This document shows positions 35,000-45,370 of a stretch of 64,000 nt of DNA, one piece after another. This stretch comes from Dipteris shenzhenensis (lineage: Eukaryota > Polypodiophyta > Polypodiopsida > Gleicheniales). The translations under genes and the position numbers were made by a program. The stretch lies in NCBI GenBank assembly GCA_047967505.1, contig CM106538.1, one strand, 5' to 3'. Numbering within the stretch: the stretch's first letter is position 1; every line of letters starts with the position of its first letter. The notes beneath the pieces are model-generated. The model was not told the DNA's origin, searched no databases, and saw nothing but the letters and a program-made list of their open reading frames with translations.

Positions 35000-36000
35000 G
35001 ATGGACAACTAGAAGAGTCTAAGTAATACATGAAAATTTGAAGAGAGTGGAGGAGGATAAATGGGTAATATAGACAAGAAACAACCCTTTACCCCCATAC
35101 TGGTTGGAGCAGTATGAATTGAGGGATCTATGCAAAAATTGGAACTTGAGGGGTAGCCAAGTCCTAGAGTATTGTTCGTACCATTGTGGGGGTGCCGAGG
35201 CTTCATGCAAACCCTCCCACCATGACTCTAGGATCATAGTGTCGATCTCTATCATTCGGGTGCCTGCCCCCCCCTTAGGTGAGAGAGGGCTCACACTCAT
35301 GCCTTTGCCTTAATGGAGAGGCAGCTCTATGCCTAGAAAGAGCTAGCTAGATTGTCCCATTGTGGCCCTTCAATGTGCATAGCATGAGACCCATGAGACC
35401 CTCTTGATCTCGAACATCCTGATGCCAAAGAGGAGCTACTGCTCAAACTCCTCTTGGCTTTGTGGGTTAGCCCAAATGAGACCTCTAGGTAAATGTTGCC
35501 AAACACTATGAAGTATCCTCATCAAGAGGAGCCCTTCTCTATAAGGGAAGCCCCAAAAAAGATCCACTTGTGGGACTACTACCACTGACCTCCACTGCAG
35601 GGTGGGTTCTTGGCAAGCCCTCATTGAAGTAAGCACTTTGAGAAGTCCAAGCTTGGGTAAGAACTTGCACCACCAGCTTGCCTAGAAGGGCTCTAATTTG
35701 CATCTTTGATTCAATGATGTCAAGTCCTCTCTGTTGGGGAAGAATCACCATTTGCGAAGCAACACTGGCTCTAGTATTCCTTGTGCCATCTGATACTTCC
35801 CATAGGAAATTGTACACTAGGCGCTTGAGATATACCATGCATCCTCTATGAGAAGACCAACAAGAGGCTAGATACTAAGCCATATCTAGGAAGATTTGGT
35901 TGGCCATGAGGGCATTGCCTATAGGGAGAGTTTGGCCAAGCTCCAATACAAAAGGTTGCACTGCAAACTTTCAAGCACCAGTACAATCTATTGCTTCAAG
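35000..36000 (-). pseudogene. LINE relic: reverse transcriptase C-terminal region (minus strand)
   Basis: The 35,838-35,539 minus frame reads LVYNFLWEVSDGTRNTRASV, ASQMVILPQQRGLDIIESKM and QIRALLGKLVVQVL. This follows the conserved LINE pattern after the RT domain (F-W ... V-W ... P...GGLGI....... AL..K). The weakly coherent sequence further on (35,640-35,000) may be the ORF2 tail. No polyA-like tail could be fixed. It is the 3' continuation of the RT at 36,500-36,960. Confidence 0.65.
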
Positions 36001-36479
36001 CACCAGTGCAATTTGTTGCCATGTTGAAATGTAAATGCAATCTAAATATCTCAATGTCTACTTTTATAAATTCTAGTGAATCCATTCTTAACCTCCTAAT
36101 CTAAGATCGTATGAACCTCCCAAGCCTAACACAATCCATCGATCCAAGCCTAATATAACCCCAAGAGACCAAAGCCAACTAATTTGGTCTTGCTATGAAG
36201 AAGCCTACTAATTTGGTCCAATTAATTGATCCTAGCCTCAAAGACCAATAAATATCTCTCTTGGTCTCCTTGGACTCCCTCAAGAATCTGTGTGGTGCCC
36301 TCCAAAAAGTGTCATGCCATCTGCAAACTCTGAGTCCAATAGCTCCTCCTCTTGACGAATCAAGAGGCTACAACCTAGTGAGTGCCACTATCTAGGATCA
36401 TAGAGAATAGCCCAATGCCTTTGCCACAAAGAGAAAGAGGAAAGGAGCAACAAACAAGGCCAAGACCCCTGAATCTAGC

Positions 36480-36965
36480 TGTCAAGAAAACCTAACATCT
36501 ACATGATGCCCCCCCTAGGAAAACCCACCCTACCCTGTCATGAGCCTTCTAAAAATCCAACAGAAGGACTGCGATAGGCTGAGACTGTTCCCAAGCCCAC
36601 TCCATTGCCTCCCAAAAGGTGAAGATGCTGTCCAATGTATTATGTTCATAAAAAAAACCTGTCTACATGTCGTGGATGACCTATCGCACCCTTTGAGATC
36701 AAGAAAATCCATCTTCAGAGATGGGGGAGCAAGCTAGAGTCATGTTGTCCAAGGTATTATGTTTGTACACAAAACCTGTTTGCGTGTCATGGATGATGTT
36801 GGCATGGGGCTACAACTGTAAGTTGAAGACCTTGGCAAAGAATTTGTAGGTGGTATCCCAACAAGTAGTCGATCTCTACTGCTGAATGTTAGACCTATTG
36901 CCCCCTTCAAGATCAAGAAAATCCACCCTCAAGAATTGGGGGAGAGAGCTAGAGTTAAAAATATC
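36480..36965 (-). pseudogene. LINE relic: reverse transcriptase finger/palm with an internal duplication (minus strand)
   Basis: Minus strand from 36,895: TYKFFAKVFNLQLQPHANII and HDTQTGFVYKHNTLDN (allowing for a stop), the L1-type RT box that normally reads LLN..YKI..K.L..RL......I...QTGFV.GR.I.DN. Then at about 36,670-36,520: TGFFYEHNTLDSIFTFWEAM, EWAWEQSQPIAVLLLDF and KAHDRVGWVFL, which repeats the TGF..HNTLD box and goes on to the LLLDFEKAYDRV box. The TGF box appears twice (about 36,660 and 36,770), so about 110-230 bases were duplicated or two copies recombined. Confidence 0.8.
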
Positions 36966-37104
36966 CTAAAAGGCCAGTCTAATAAGGAGGTGTCAGGTGT
37001 GAATGAGCTCTTAAAAGCACCTAAATAAGGATGACTTCAATCCATCCTCCCCATAGCACTTTTCTAGAGGTAGGGCCCTTAGGACCTCTAGAAGCTCCTC
37101 ATTA

Positions 37105-37165
37105 GTGAAAGGGACCTCCACCTCATTCAGTGAAAGGGACCTCCACCTCATTCAGTGAAAGCCTC
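37105..37165. repeat. 25-bp tandem repeat, about 2.3 copies
   Basis: GTGAAAGGGACCTCCACCTC starts at 37,105 and 37,130, and a partial third copy at 37,155. The copies are identical over their shared length, so this is a recent slippage event within the LINE relic. Confidence 0.95.
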
Positions 37166-37649
37166 CACCAATCTACTCGTACTCAAGGAGACCACTATTG
37201 AGATATTAGCTTAGATTGCCTCTCTGTTGCAAGGATCTAGGGGCACTCCTCCTCAAACTAGAACACCTATTGATAGAAATTTATGGCCTTCTCCAATATC
37301 TCCTATGGGTCTAAATGCATGTGTCTACGTGCATTCCGCAGCCATTGAAGCTATGACCTTGTTTAGTGAGGCATGTGGTTTGAAAATTTTGTCCGGTCGT
37401 CCTATCTCCCTACTGCACCCACAATGCCCTAGAGTAGTGTGGTAAGAGAACTCAGCTCGGCAAATCTTTATAGCTTGAAGGGCTAGCCTAGTGCTCTTGT
37501 AATAATGGTTTGTTGCCATTGAGAGGCTTCCTACTCTCTAAGCCACTGTATGGAAGCCAAAGCCCATCTTAATGCTCGCTTTTGCTCTTAAAGAGATTGA
37601 CATCAATGAGCCTGGGCTTGAAGCTGCTCAATGCACCTCTGAATCACAT

Positions 37650-38400
37650 TAGTTACCTAGGTGGCCTACCCATTCTAAGGGGGCTTTATGGCTATTGCTA
37701 GATATTTGTCATGACCTATTGCACGTCCTCCTCCTGTAACAAAGCATTGGCAATAGGGATCCCCTTCTATGGGAGTTTGTGATGGGGCTGCAAATGGTGA
37801 AGCACAATCAGGCAGTGGTCCTACATCGTCCTCCATGCCAAAAGACCCATGGCTTCCCCCTTTGTGCATAACCAAATTCCAATCCCCAACATAGATAGAA
37901 TTCATGAGTCTCTCTAGTAGACCATCATGCCGTCTCTAATCAAGGGGAAGAAAATACTATCAGGAAGTTTGGAGAACTCTGTCTCCCTCTAGGGTTCATG
38001 ACCTTTAATCACAAAGATGAGCTGCTCCAATTGCCTCCAGTCGGCCACCATGAGCACTATAAAAAAAGAGGCTCTACCCTACGTGTCATCCTCAAACTCT
38101 AAATTGTTGAAGTCACCCCCAACAATCCAAGAGTCAACATCTGGAAGACTCTCTGTAAGCCACCTTCAAAAAGAGGGGCATAAAGTTTCAAAATCTCCAT
38201 CCATACTACCTACCCTTCAATAAGCTATAGTCCTTGGCTGAACACATCCGAATTGAGCGTCTGGGATACTAAAATGTAAACTCCTTCGCTCCCATTGTAG
38301 AAGACGATAGCTCTGGGCCTCTCCCTGGGAGGAGATGGCACTGTTGGCTAGAAACATGTGCTCCTAAATCATGAGAATATCCACTGCCATAAACCATGGA
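37650..38400 (-). pseudogene. LINE relic: AP-type endonuclease domain (minus strand)
   Basis: On the minus strand at about 38,135-38,090 the reading VDSWIVGGDFNNLE contains the GDFN box of the exonuclease-endonuclease-phosphatase fold used by LINEs to nick target DNA. Upstream (38,320-38,170) pieces such as FYNGSEGVYILVSQTLNSD and WVVWMEILKLYAPLFEGGL fit the strands before it. Downstream (37,905-37,675) is a frame with SIYVGDWNLVMHKGGSHGSF. Frameshifts and stops show it is dead. The order endonuclease, RT, C-terminus on one strand supports one L1-like ORF2. Confidence 0.65.
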
Positions 38401-39170
38401 ATCTAAGATCATTCATATTTTAGATGATGCGGTCGGTCATGAAACACATGAAGAATCTGAGTCTAACTGAGCAAGGTAGGCATGTTTTGGTTTTGAGGTC
38501 CCATAAGTCTTCCACGCCTGAATGCAGTTGATTGGGCCCTTGAGGCCGCCTCCACCATTTGATCAAAGTGAATGTTTCTAGATAGCTTGTGTTGAGCTTT
38601 AACAGTACTCTATGATTGTCGCTTGGAAACTAAAACTTTGCTCTCGAATTTATACCTTCGCCAAGACTTGATAATATTTTCACCGCTCTTTTCAATCTAA
38701 AAAGGAGTGGCAGGATGAGGATGAGAAGCCACTGAAGTGCACAACATTGGATTTGTTTCTTCAGTTTGTAATATACAGGGGCTTTCAAGCCACACAGGTG
38801 GATACAACCTTTAAACATGGGAAAGATATGCAAAACTTTTTCTGTGGTGCAATTCGCTTCACATATCTGATTCTACTCACTATTCTGCGGCCTCGAAGAT
38901 CAAAGAGATCACCAAAAGATGACGATAATTTGAATTTTGCATGGTGTGCTACTCGTGGTGATTTTACCTACGATTGATTACGATCACGACTATTAACATT
39001 CAGGTAATATGCCAGTATCTTATTCATTCGCGAGACTTAAACTCGGCGTTATCTCGGCACCCAAGGAAAGGCTCCTTCCCTTGGATTATGACTATTTGGG
39101 GAAGCAGGCGTGCCACCTCCCCGCCCACATTGTGTGCTTATAATAATTATATAATATATATTATCATACA

Positions 39171-39264
39171 AATATTTTCAATTGCTCGTCCATTCAAAAT
39201 TGCTTGTTTTCAATTAGAAATATTTTCAATTGCTCGTCCATTCAAAATTGCTTGTTTTCAACAT
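39171..39264. repeat. 48-bp direct repeat, two copies
   Basis: ATATTTTCAATTGCTCGTCC and the following ATTCAAAATTGCTTGTTTTC occur at about 39,172 and 39,220 without differences over roughly 44 bases. The lack of divergence suggests a recent duplication. Confidence 0.95.
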
Positions 39265-39367
39265 GAATTCTTACAACATTCGTCTCATGTTATTGATGCA
39301 AGGGAGCAAGGAAATCCAAGCTGGATGCAAGATCGAAAGATGTTGACATCTTTATTCATATGATTGT

Positions 39368-39397
39368 AGTCTATGTGACAATATTGTCACATAGACT
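39368..39397. repeat. Perfect 30-bp palindrome
   Basis: The 15 bases AGTCTATGTGACAAT are followed immediately by their exact reverse complement ATTGTCACATAGACT. There is no spacer, so the DNA could extrude as a cruciform and an RNA could fold as a hairpin with little or no loop. It lies about 640 bp upstream of the UFD1-family start codon. It might be the end-to-end junction of an inverted repeat or a binding site, and the sequence does not say which. Confidence 0.97.
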
Positions 39398-39937
39398 TCA
39401 AGGAGGATCAATTATTGTATCGCCTTATTCATGTATTTATTGGACTTCAGCTTCCAAAATGTGGACATCACGAAATCAATAATAAATTACCACCCCTCAT
39501 CATGCTTGCTTCAACATAAGCCGCTCCCCTTACATGTTCACAAGCGCAACACTGCTGGAAGCGTAATAGTGCTGCAACTTGGGCTTCAAAGCTTCTTCAC
39601 CATAGCCTCAATGTTGGGTAGCAAGCTCATGCGTAGGAGGTGGCGAAATATGCCATGTTGCAGATAAACATTAATCACATTTTCATCTTGCCATGTGTCC
39701 AGATCTGAGAAACATTCATTTTTACCCCCCTCTCTCTCCCTTGAGTGATTTTTGATTTTTTGTTCGAAGGGGTCACCTATTTTCCTTTAAAATTTTGATA
39801 ACATGCTAGGATTTTCATGTTCAATCTCGAGTTACCTAGTATACTGATAAGTGCTCGACGAAACCTAGTTTCCCAAAAATAAATATTAATAGAGTTAAAA
39901 GGCGCATGGGAAACTTCGGACCATACATTTTCGATGT

Positions 39938-39944
39938 TATAAAA
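39938..39944 (+). promoter_or_regulatory. TATA box of the UFD1-family gene
   Basis: TATAAAA in the context GATGTTATAAAAGC, 95 bp before the chosen ATG. That leaves room for a 5' leader of about 60-65 bases that includes the CT-rich CTTCCTCTCAACCTTCCCTC, as is common near plant start sites. Confidence 0.6.
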
Positions 39945-40038
39945 GCATTGCAATTCCCCAAACCTTTTTCTAGCTTCCTCTCAACCTTCCCTCTTGGCAC
40001 AGCAATCCCTTTCCTCCTCCCCTTTCGTAGACAGCTTC

Positions 40039-42534
40039 ATGGATTTTGAATTGAGAGCAGCTAAGGAGAAATGGGAACGCGAGCAGAAACAGCGAAAAGA
40101 ACAGGCCAAAGCCCGGCTGGAGCGAGAGAAACGAGCCAAAGAAGAAGCTTTGCGGCAACGAGAGGCCATCGAAACCGCACAGCGGGTGCGTCGCATAGAG
40201 GAGGCCGAAGCGGCAGCTGCTGTAAGTAATCAATGACCCTGGGTCGTTGTTGAGGGCCAAAGACCTATTCTTGACGCGATGGAAAGACGTGCCCTATACG
40301 GTGCATTTGCGTATTTAGATGAATCTCTTGAAGGAAGGTTATATGTATACGAGAATGGTTTGATCACTCGCTTTCTGCAAGGTTCGCACAGCTTGTTGTT
40401 CTCGTTATATGTATACGAAAATGTATGGATCGCTTGCTTTCTGCAGGGATCGTTACAACGATTCTTGATCTGCAGGCCAGACAACAGGAGGAAGACGATC
40501 TTTTAGCTGGAGATGGCGTAAGATTTAACGTTGTCCTGCAGGCTACCCTTATTTTAGGCCATGGAGACAAAATCAGGCTGCCACCGTCCGCATTTGAGCA
40601 ACTATCTTCTCAGGGAGCCTTAGAGAAGGGGCCTATGTTTTTTGAGATCACTTTAGTCAACGACCGTCCAGTCCCTGAGAGGTCGGAAGCTATCGAGACT
40701 ACGACTAGAGGTACTCATGCCGGCGTGTTACAGTTCACCGCGCCAGAGGGCTTTGCGGAGCTGCCATCTCACGTTTGGCACAACGTAGGGCTTGGGGAAT
40801 CATTGGGATCTTCAAGAGACCATTTCCTCGTTAGGGTTCGCTACGTAAGGCTGCCGAAAGGCATCTACGCAAAGCTGCAATCAGAAGCCTCAGATTTTGC
40901 GGATGTTCCAAATCATAAAGCTGTGCTTGAAACAAAACTTAGACAGCACGCAACTCTGTCCACAGGGGATATGCTTGAAGTCCAATATGGGGGAATCAAG
41001 TATAATCTGCGTGTGTTGGAACTTAAGCCAGCTTCAAACGTAACTGTCCTAGAGACGGACATGGAGGTTGATGTAGTAGAAACTGTATTGGTTCCTGGTA
41101 CAAGCTCCCAGAGCAGGCTCCTACCGCTGGAAATAGGCAAGGCTGAAAGTGGGTTTGTGGATGAAGGCTGTTACAAATATTACAAATTCAGTCTCGATCA
41201 GAAACTGGTGGATGCTGCCACGAAAGGGGACACTCAAATCATTGTCCATCTAGAAGTTGAAGGTGGGGGAGCTACCAATGATGCAGACCTGTTTGTGGCT
41301 GCGCATCCTGTTCTTTTCCCCACTCAAAACCAGTATCAGTGGTCTTCTCATGATCTGGGAACGAAGATGATTTGTTTGACTGCTCCAGGAAAGACTTTGC
41401 AGATGACTTCTTACAGTATCGGCGTATATGGTTTTCGTGGGAGGGCAAGCTATAAACTATGTGTGCAAGCGCAGCCTAGTCTGCGGGGTGCTGGACAAAG
41501 AGTTGGACTTGTTACTTCTGAAGAACATGACCATCTCCACGGTCAAGGAGGGCTTGAATTGTGTGGAAATTGTAAGCAATTGATACCCAGCAGGACTATT
41601 GCTTTGCATGAAGCATACTGTAGGCGGCATAATGCTGCTTGCGAGTATCCAGGCTGTGGTGTGGTTTTAAGGCGAGAAGAATTAAATAAGCATGTCCACT
41701 GTTTGATGTGTGGGCAATCATTTCAGCAAGAGGAGCTAGAAAAGCACAAAAAGGTTTACCATGAACCCCAGGCTTGCAAATGTGGAGCAATGTTGGACAA
41801 AGAAGAAATGGTGAGTGGTGGATATATAGGCAACTAGCAAAAGGTCTTACATTTTAATGATGCGCTTGTTATATTGCTAGTGGGGTAATTTCTAATTGTT
41901 GTTTATATCTTGTTTATTGCAGTTCAATCATCAAGCAATGAGCTGTCCCTTGCGAATGATCACATGCAGATTTTGTGGAGACATGGTTCAAGCAGGAACA
42001 GAGGCCGAGGACATACGGGACAAGCTGCGTTGTCTAACAGAGCATGAGAGTGGTTGTGGAGCAAGGACAGCTCCCTGTGATTCGTGTGGTCGAGCAGTTA
42101 TGATCAAAGAAATGGATTTGCACAGAGCTGCTGCTCATGGTTCTACGGCTCAAGCTGGTAATGCTCTGACAAGCTTGGTGGTGGCACCTCCAGCTTACAA
42201 CATTGCAGCTAACCCTGCTATGGAAGGCTATAATAGTACTGCAGGAAATCAACTTAGCAGTCAGGAGCAGCTCAAAATTGTACTTTGCCCAATTTGCAAC
42301 CTGAAATTCGAAGGTCTTACAGGCGAAGGGGAACTCAGCATGCATTTGGACAGTAAGCATTTTTCTTCTGAAGCAGATGTAACTTTGGCAACAAGTGAAA
42401 TGAGTAGAGCAGAAGAAGCAGGATTTGCTTCAAGCTCTTCATTTAGAAGCTCACTTTCTGTAGCTTGTCCTATCTGTGGCTTGGCTGTGCACAGCGAGCG
42501 GGATTTGAGCTCACATTTGGATATGGTACATTAG
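40039..42534 (+). CDS. UFD1-family zinc-finger protein, three exons
   Basis: Exons 40039-40221, 40476-41810 and 41923-42534 join in phase 0 with GT..AG introns and give about 709 residues. The start is the ATG of MDFELRAAKEKWERE; a charged, coiled-coil-like helix follows (residues 5-60). Residues 75-264 match the UFD1 N-terminal double-barrel domain (VRFNVVLQATLILGHGDKIR; LPSHVWHNVGL; VRVRYVRLPKGIYAKLQSEA; GDMLEVQYGG). Residues 280-394 form a beta-rich domain resembling the PPC sandwich (NDADLFVAAHP; YSIGVYGFRGRASYKLCV). Residues 424-590 are Cys/His-rich TRAF-type fingers (LCGNCKQLIP; CEYPGCGVVLRREEL; CRFCGDMV; CDSCGRAV). Two C2H2-type fingers end the protein (CPICNLKF at 628; CPICGLAV at 688). 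UFD1 works with CDC48/p97 and NPL4 in ubiquitin-dependent extraction. The role of this larger plant form is inferred, not shown. No frame damage is seen. Confidence 0.9.
40222..40475 (+). other. Intron 1 of the UFD1-family gene, with a duplicated 3' end
   Basis: The donor is GCT|GTAAGT. Two AGs could serve as acceptor. CTGCAG|GCC at 40,475 keeps the frame (phase 0), giving AAAA|ARQQEEDD. TTCTGCAG at 40,446 would shift it. A duplicated module (TATATGTATACGAGAATGG at about 40,341, TATATGTATACGAAAATG at about 40,407, each followed by CTYGCTTTCTGCA at about 40,366 and 40,433) has copied part of the acceptor region. Confidence 0.8.
41811..41922 (+). other. Intron 2 of the UFD1-family gene
   Basis: A 112-bp AT-rich intron with donor ATG|GTGAGT and acceptor TTTATTGCAG|TTC. 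It falls between residues 506 and 507, inside the zinc-finger block. Confidence 0.85.
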
Positions 42535-43060
42535 TATACTTACAGATCTTCATGCATTCTCTTGAGTGCTATTTTAGTCTTAAGGGTATATGGTCAGCAG
42601 GTCGGCGCTTTCTTCCTGATGTGTTACTGCTTTTGTGTTGTTATTTACTTCCCTGCGGATCCATGAGATCTTTATCTTATCTGGAAGGGGTTACATTTCT
42701 TGTTGTCAGTCTGGGATGCTTGCAAAGAGTGCGAATAGGACCATGAGTACGGGAATTTTTAATTCTTGGAGTGTAATGAACCCCCTTTCTGGTAAATGGA
42801 AAAGGAAATTTGAAGACGAATGACATTAATGATAAAAATTGAACCACTTGTGTAAGCTTTATAGCTTATATTATTTTACATGCAGTTTTGATCCCATTAT
42901 TTGTCTTATAGCTCAGTTGTTGTTGTGATGGGTTTCATGCAGCACGAGTTGCCTTTGTTGTGAGTGTTCAGATGATATATAATTACATGATGAAATGGTT
43001 GTGGCTGGCTCGGCGATCTTGGAACAGCGTTGGACATTTGTCCATTCCAGGTTCTTATGG
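42535..43060 (+). other. 3' untranslated region of the UFD1-family gene, possible extra terminal exon
   Basis: No stable reading frame is seen. If GATATG|GTACAT at 42,525 acted as a donor and TTTCATGCAG|CACGAG (about 42,943) as acceptor, the protein would end HLDM-HELPLL instead of HLDMVH. The unspliced end keeps the same H-x4-H spacing as the preceding finger, so I prefer it. AATGATAAAAATTG near 42,828 could serve as a poly(A) signal. Confidence 0.35.
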
Positions 43061-43062
43061 AG

Positions 43063-43440
43063 TATGTACAGTGTAACATTAGTGCTAGCCTTCGTCATGG
43101 CTGAGTCTGCCCTTCACCTCCGGAGTGCCGACAGAAACTCAGTATGAAGACTTTGTATAAATGGATGCGTAAGTATGTGTGGGTGTGTGGATTTGTATGT
43201 GTGAGAGCATATTTTTATACTATGGTCTACACACACTGTTGGGCGCTGATGACGTCCGTGGGGATGTTATAGTAGCTAGTCCCTGCTATGCGTGATTGAG
43301 TTTATGGTTTTCAATCTTATGAGTGACTATCGTGAGATTGAAACTGCACTATGTTGTGTTTTTAGAGGATGAGTTTGGGAATGTTCCTGGATTCATCTAG
43401 GTATATATATGTACAGTGTAATATTAGTAGTATCAGTAGC
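43063..43440. repeat. 345-bp repeat family, copy A
   Basis: The unit begins TATGTACAGTGTAACATTAG, and the same word recurs at 43,408 (345 bp later), beginning a second, diverged unit. Inside are block P (ACTTTGTATAAATGGATGCG through ACTATGGTCTACAC) and block Q (GGGCGCTGATGACGTC through AGAGGATGAGTTTGG). Related copies lie at 45,056-45,360, 56,838-57,110 and 58,977-59,070. No coding is seen. TATAAATGG in P may be an LTR promoter. Confidence 0.85.
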
Positions 43441-43479
43441 ATGTCTTCCCATGATAGCTGGGGCTCATTGAGTAGATGA

Positions 43480-43870
43480 CTCTAGAGCCTTAGCTGATGT
43501 CATTCTGAGTAGTAGGGGCTTTACGTATGGAGATTTTTAGTAGGACAGACTAGGATTTTTCCACATGGCCATGTTCTGCGTACAAATGGGTCAATAAGCA
43601 GCCATAATACGTCATGTGTCACATTGGTAACAACCATTATGTCACATACAGGTGTAGATCTGTATTGACATGCCCTAGAACTATATTAAGTGCTAGGGAC
43701 GGTTTGTCATTTCATTTAGGAATAATCTGCTGCTCTATTGTAATTGTGAGATCAACAAGGAGTTTGCTTTCTCTTCACAGCTCTTTCCTACTAAACAAGT
43801 AGCAATCTTCCTATCTCCTTCCCTGCTCTCTTTTGCCTACATCTGCCTTTGTTACAAGAGGTATCAGAGC
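43480..43870 (+). mobile_element. Probable LTR end with initiator-Met primer-binding site
   Basis: AGGTATCAGAGC at 43,859-43,870 matches the plant Copia primer-binding site TGGTATCAGAGC except for its first base. The preceding sequence ends TTTGTTACA, as LTRs end in CA. ACTATATTAAG at 43,680 could be its TATA box. The upstream boundary is not fixed and no recognisable gag follows, so this is probably a degenerate LTR plus leader. Confidence 0.5.
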
Positions 43871-45055
43871 TCCTTCCAAGGGACAATTAAGGTGGGTCGC
43901 TTACTGCTCTCCTTTGCAGCTTAACCTTGAACATAACTTGAGGTTGATGATGGTAACAGCATGCTGTCTGTTCCATTTCTTGCAATTTTGAAACATGCTT
44001 TTCCTTAAGCACTAGTGTAAATTTTCTTCTAAACCTGTCGCCATAAGTATCACCAGTAATCAGTTATGTGTTGGCCTTGGAGGGGGTCTGTTCGTCACAG
44101 TTGTCCAAGATTTGTATTAGAGAAGGCATCATGGTTTCATGATGATCTCCTCAGGCTGCCTGTACGATCTCAGCAGTTTTGCCAGCTGTCAGGCCTGAGA
44201 GCTATGATCTGACGTTCAACTCTTCAGAAGAGGCTCGAATCTGATCAGCAGTGTAGCCCGTCATGTTGACTAGCTCACCAAGTATGTTTGGAGTTCTGAG
44301 CAGTTTTGGTTCAGTAATTGCCTAAATCTACAGGTAATAGGTTAAAGCCTATTTAGCAGTCCTGCAGCAAACGTCTTAAGTTTGTTCTCTAAATCATTGA
44401 AACTTTTCTTTAAACCATTTCAACGTGCAGCATATTTGTTATGCATAATTCCATATACTTGCTGGTTTGATGGAATTTGCTTTGAAAATTGTCAAATTTA
44501 AAGGTTCCGGAACTCTGACAGCTACATCAGCTCTTTATATTGTGTTTTGTAGAGTCAATTACGAGGCACAGTGAGCAGATCATTCTCAGCCCTTCATTTT
44601 TTTGAGTCTACTGAATTCTGAAATGGGCAGACAGAAAGGGTATAAGCTCAGGGCAAGGGAAGAGCAGGGGGAGAGACGGCTATGAGGGTATTGTTGTACA
44701 TCAAAATCCTTACACGTCAGAGTCAAGGCTTGACTCGTGCTTTCTTATTGAAAGTATTTGTGAGGAGAGTATCAGCAACAAGGGCAATATGCTCCTTTGG
44801 ACGTCCAAGGAATTCATATGACGGTGGTACTTCTGAACAATATGTTGACATTGGAGAATGTGTGGCCGCTTAATCTTGGACTGAAGTCAATCTAGCATTA
44901 TGCCATCATGTGAAATTTCACCGTCTTTGCCAGTTAAAAGGGGAGACTTGCAGCTCCAGGTCTCAACAATATGTTGACTTTGGAGAATATGTGGTAGAGA
45001 TGGAGCCCAATGGGGTATTGGCAAGGTTCAACTCACTTAAACTGATTAAATGGCA
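43871..45055. other. Non-coding stretch after the primer-binding site
   Basis: No gag or pol is recognised. A near-repeat of AATATGTTGACWTTGGAGAA is seen at 44,840 and 44,969 (129 bp apart). The rest is unassigned and may be the leader of a degraded LTR element. Confidence 0.4.
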
Positions 45056-45370
45056 ACACCCATTGTTGGGCGTTGATGACATCAGTGAGGATGTCATAGT
45101 AGCTAGTCCCTGCTATGTATGATGGAGTTTATGATTTTCAACCTTATGATTGACTATCGTATTGTGTTTTTAGAGGATGAGTATGGGCATGTTCTTGGAC
45201 TAAGTATATGCTTTATACTTTGTATAAATGGATGCTCAAGTATGTGTGGGTGTGCGAATTTGTATGTGTGAGCATATTTTTAAACTATGGTCTACATCCA
45301 CTGTTGGGTGTGTTGATGACGTCAGTGGGGATGTCATACTAGCTAGTCCCTGCACTTTTCGTCCCAAATC
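45056..45370. repeat. 345-bp repeat family, copy B (block order Q-P-Q)
   Basis: Block Q (TTGGGCGTTGATGACATCAG through GTTCTTGGAC, about 45,064-45,200) precedes block P (ACTTTGTATAAATGGATGCT, about 45,216-45,300) and the start of another Q (GTTGATGACGTCAGTGGGG at about 45,310). The order is what a cut out of a tandem P-Q array would give, so the family probably existed as tandem units. Confidence 0.85.

Larger units (their letters stand above)
38400..39930. other. Intergenic region upstream of the UFD1-family gene
   Basis: No coherent coding is seen. The region holds a 48-bp direct repeat and a 30-bp perfect palindrome (separate entries), and a CT-rich tract near 39,725-39,740. GC content rises towards the gene. 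Confidence 0.4.

Noticed and set aside
39994-40038. An upstream in-frame ATG, giving a 15-residue extension of the UFD1-family protein
   Set aside because: The extension MAQQSLSSSPFVDSF is possible, but the second ATG (MDFELR) begins the family-like charged helix; kept as a minor alternative only.
39994-40260. Minus-strand serine/phenylalanine-rich frames over exon 1
   Set aside because: They are antisense to the charged coiled-coil exon and its CT-rich leader.
40446-40447. First CTGCAG as acceptor of intron 1
   Set aside because: It changes the frame relative to exon 1; the AG at 40,475 joins in frame.
40913-41140. Minus-strand open frame within the UFD1-family gene
   Set aside because: It is a shadow of exon 2; the plus strand has clear domain homology and splice sites.
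42034-42360. 108-codon minus-strand frame opposite exon 3
   Set aside because: The plus strand encodes the zinc fingers; the minus frame lacks any family feature.
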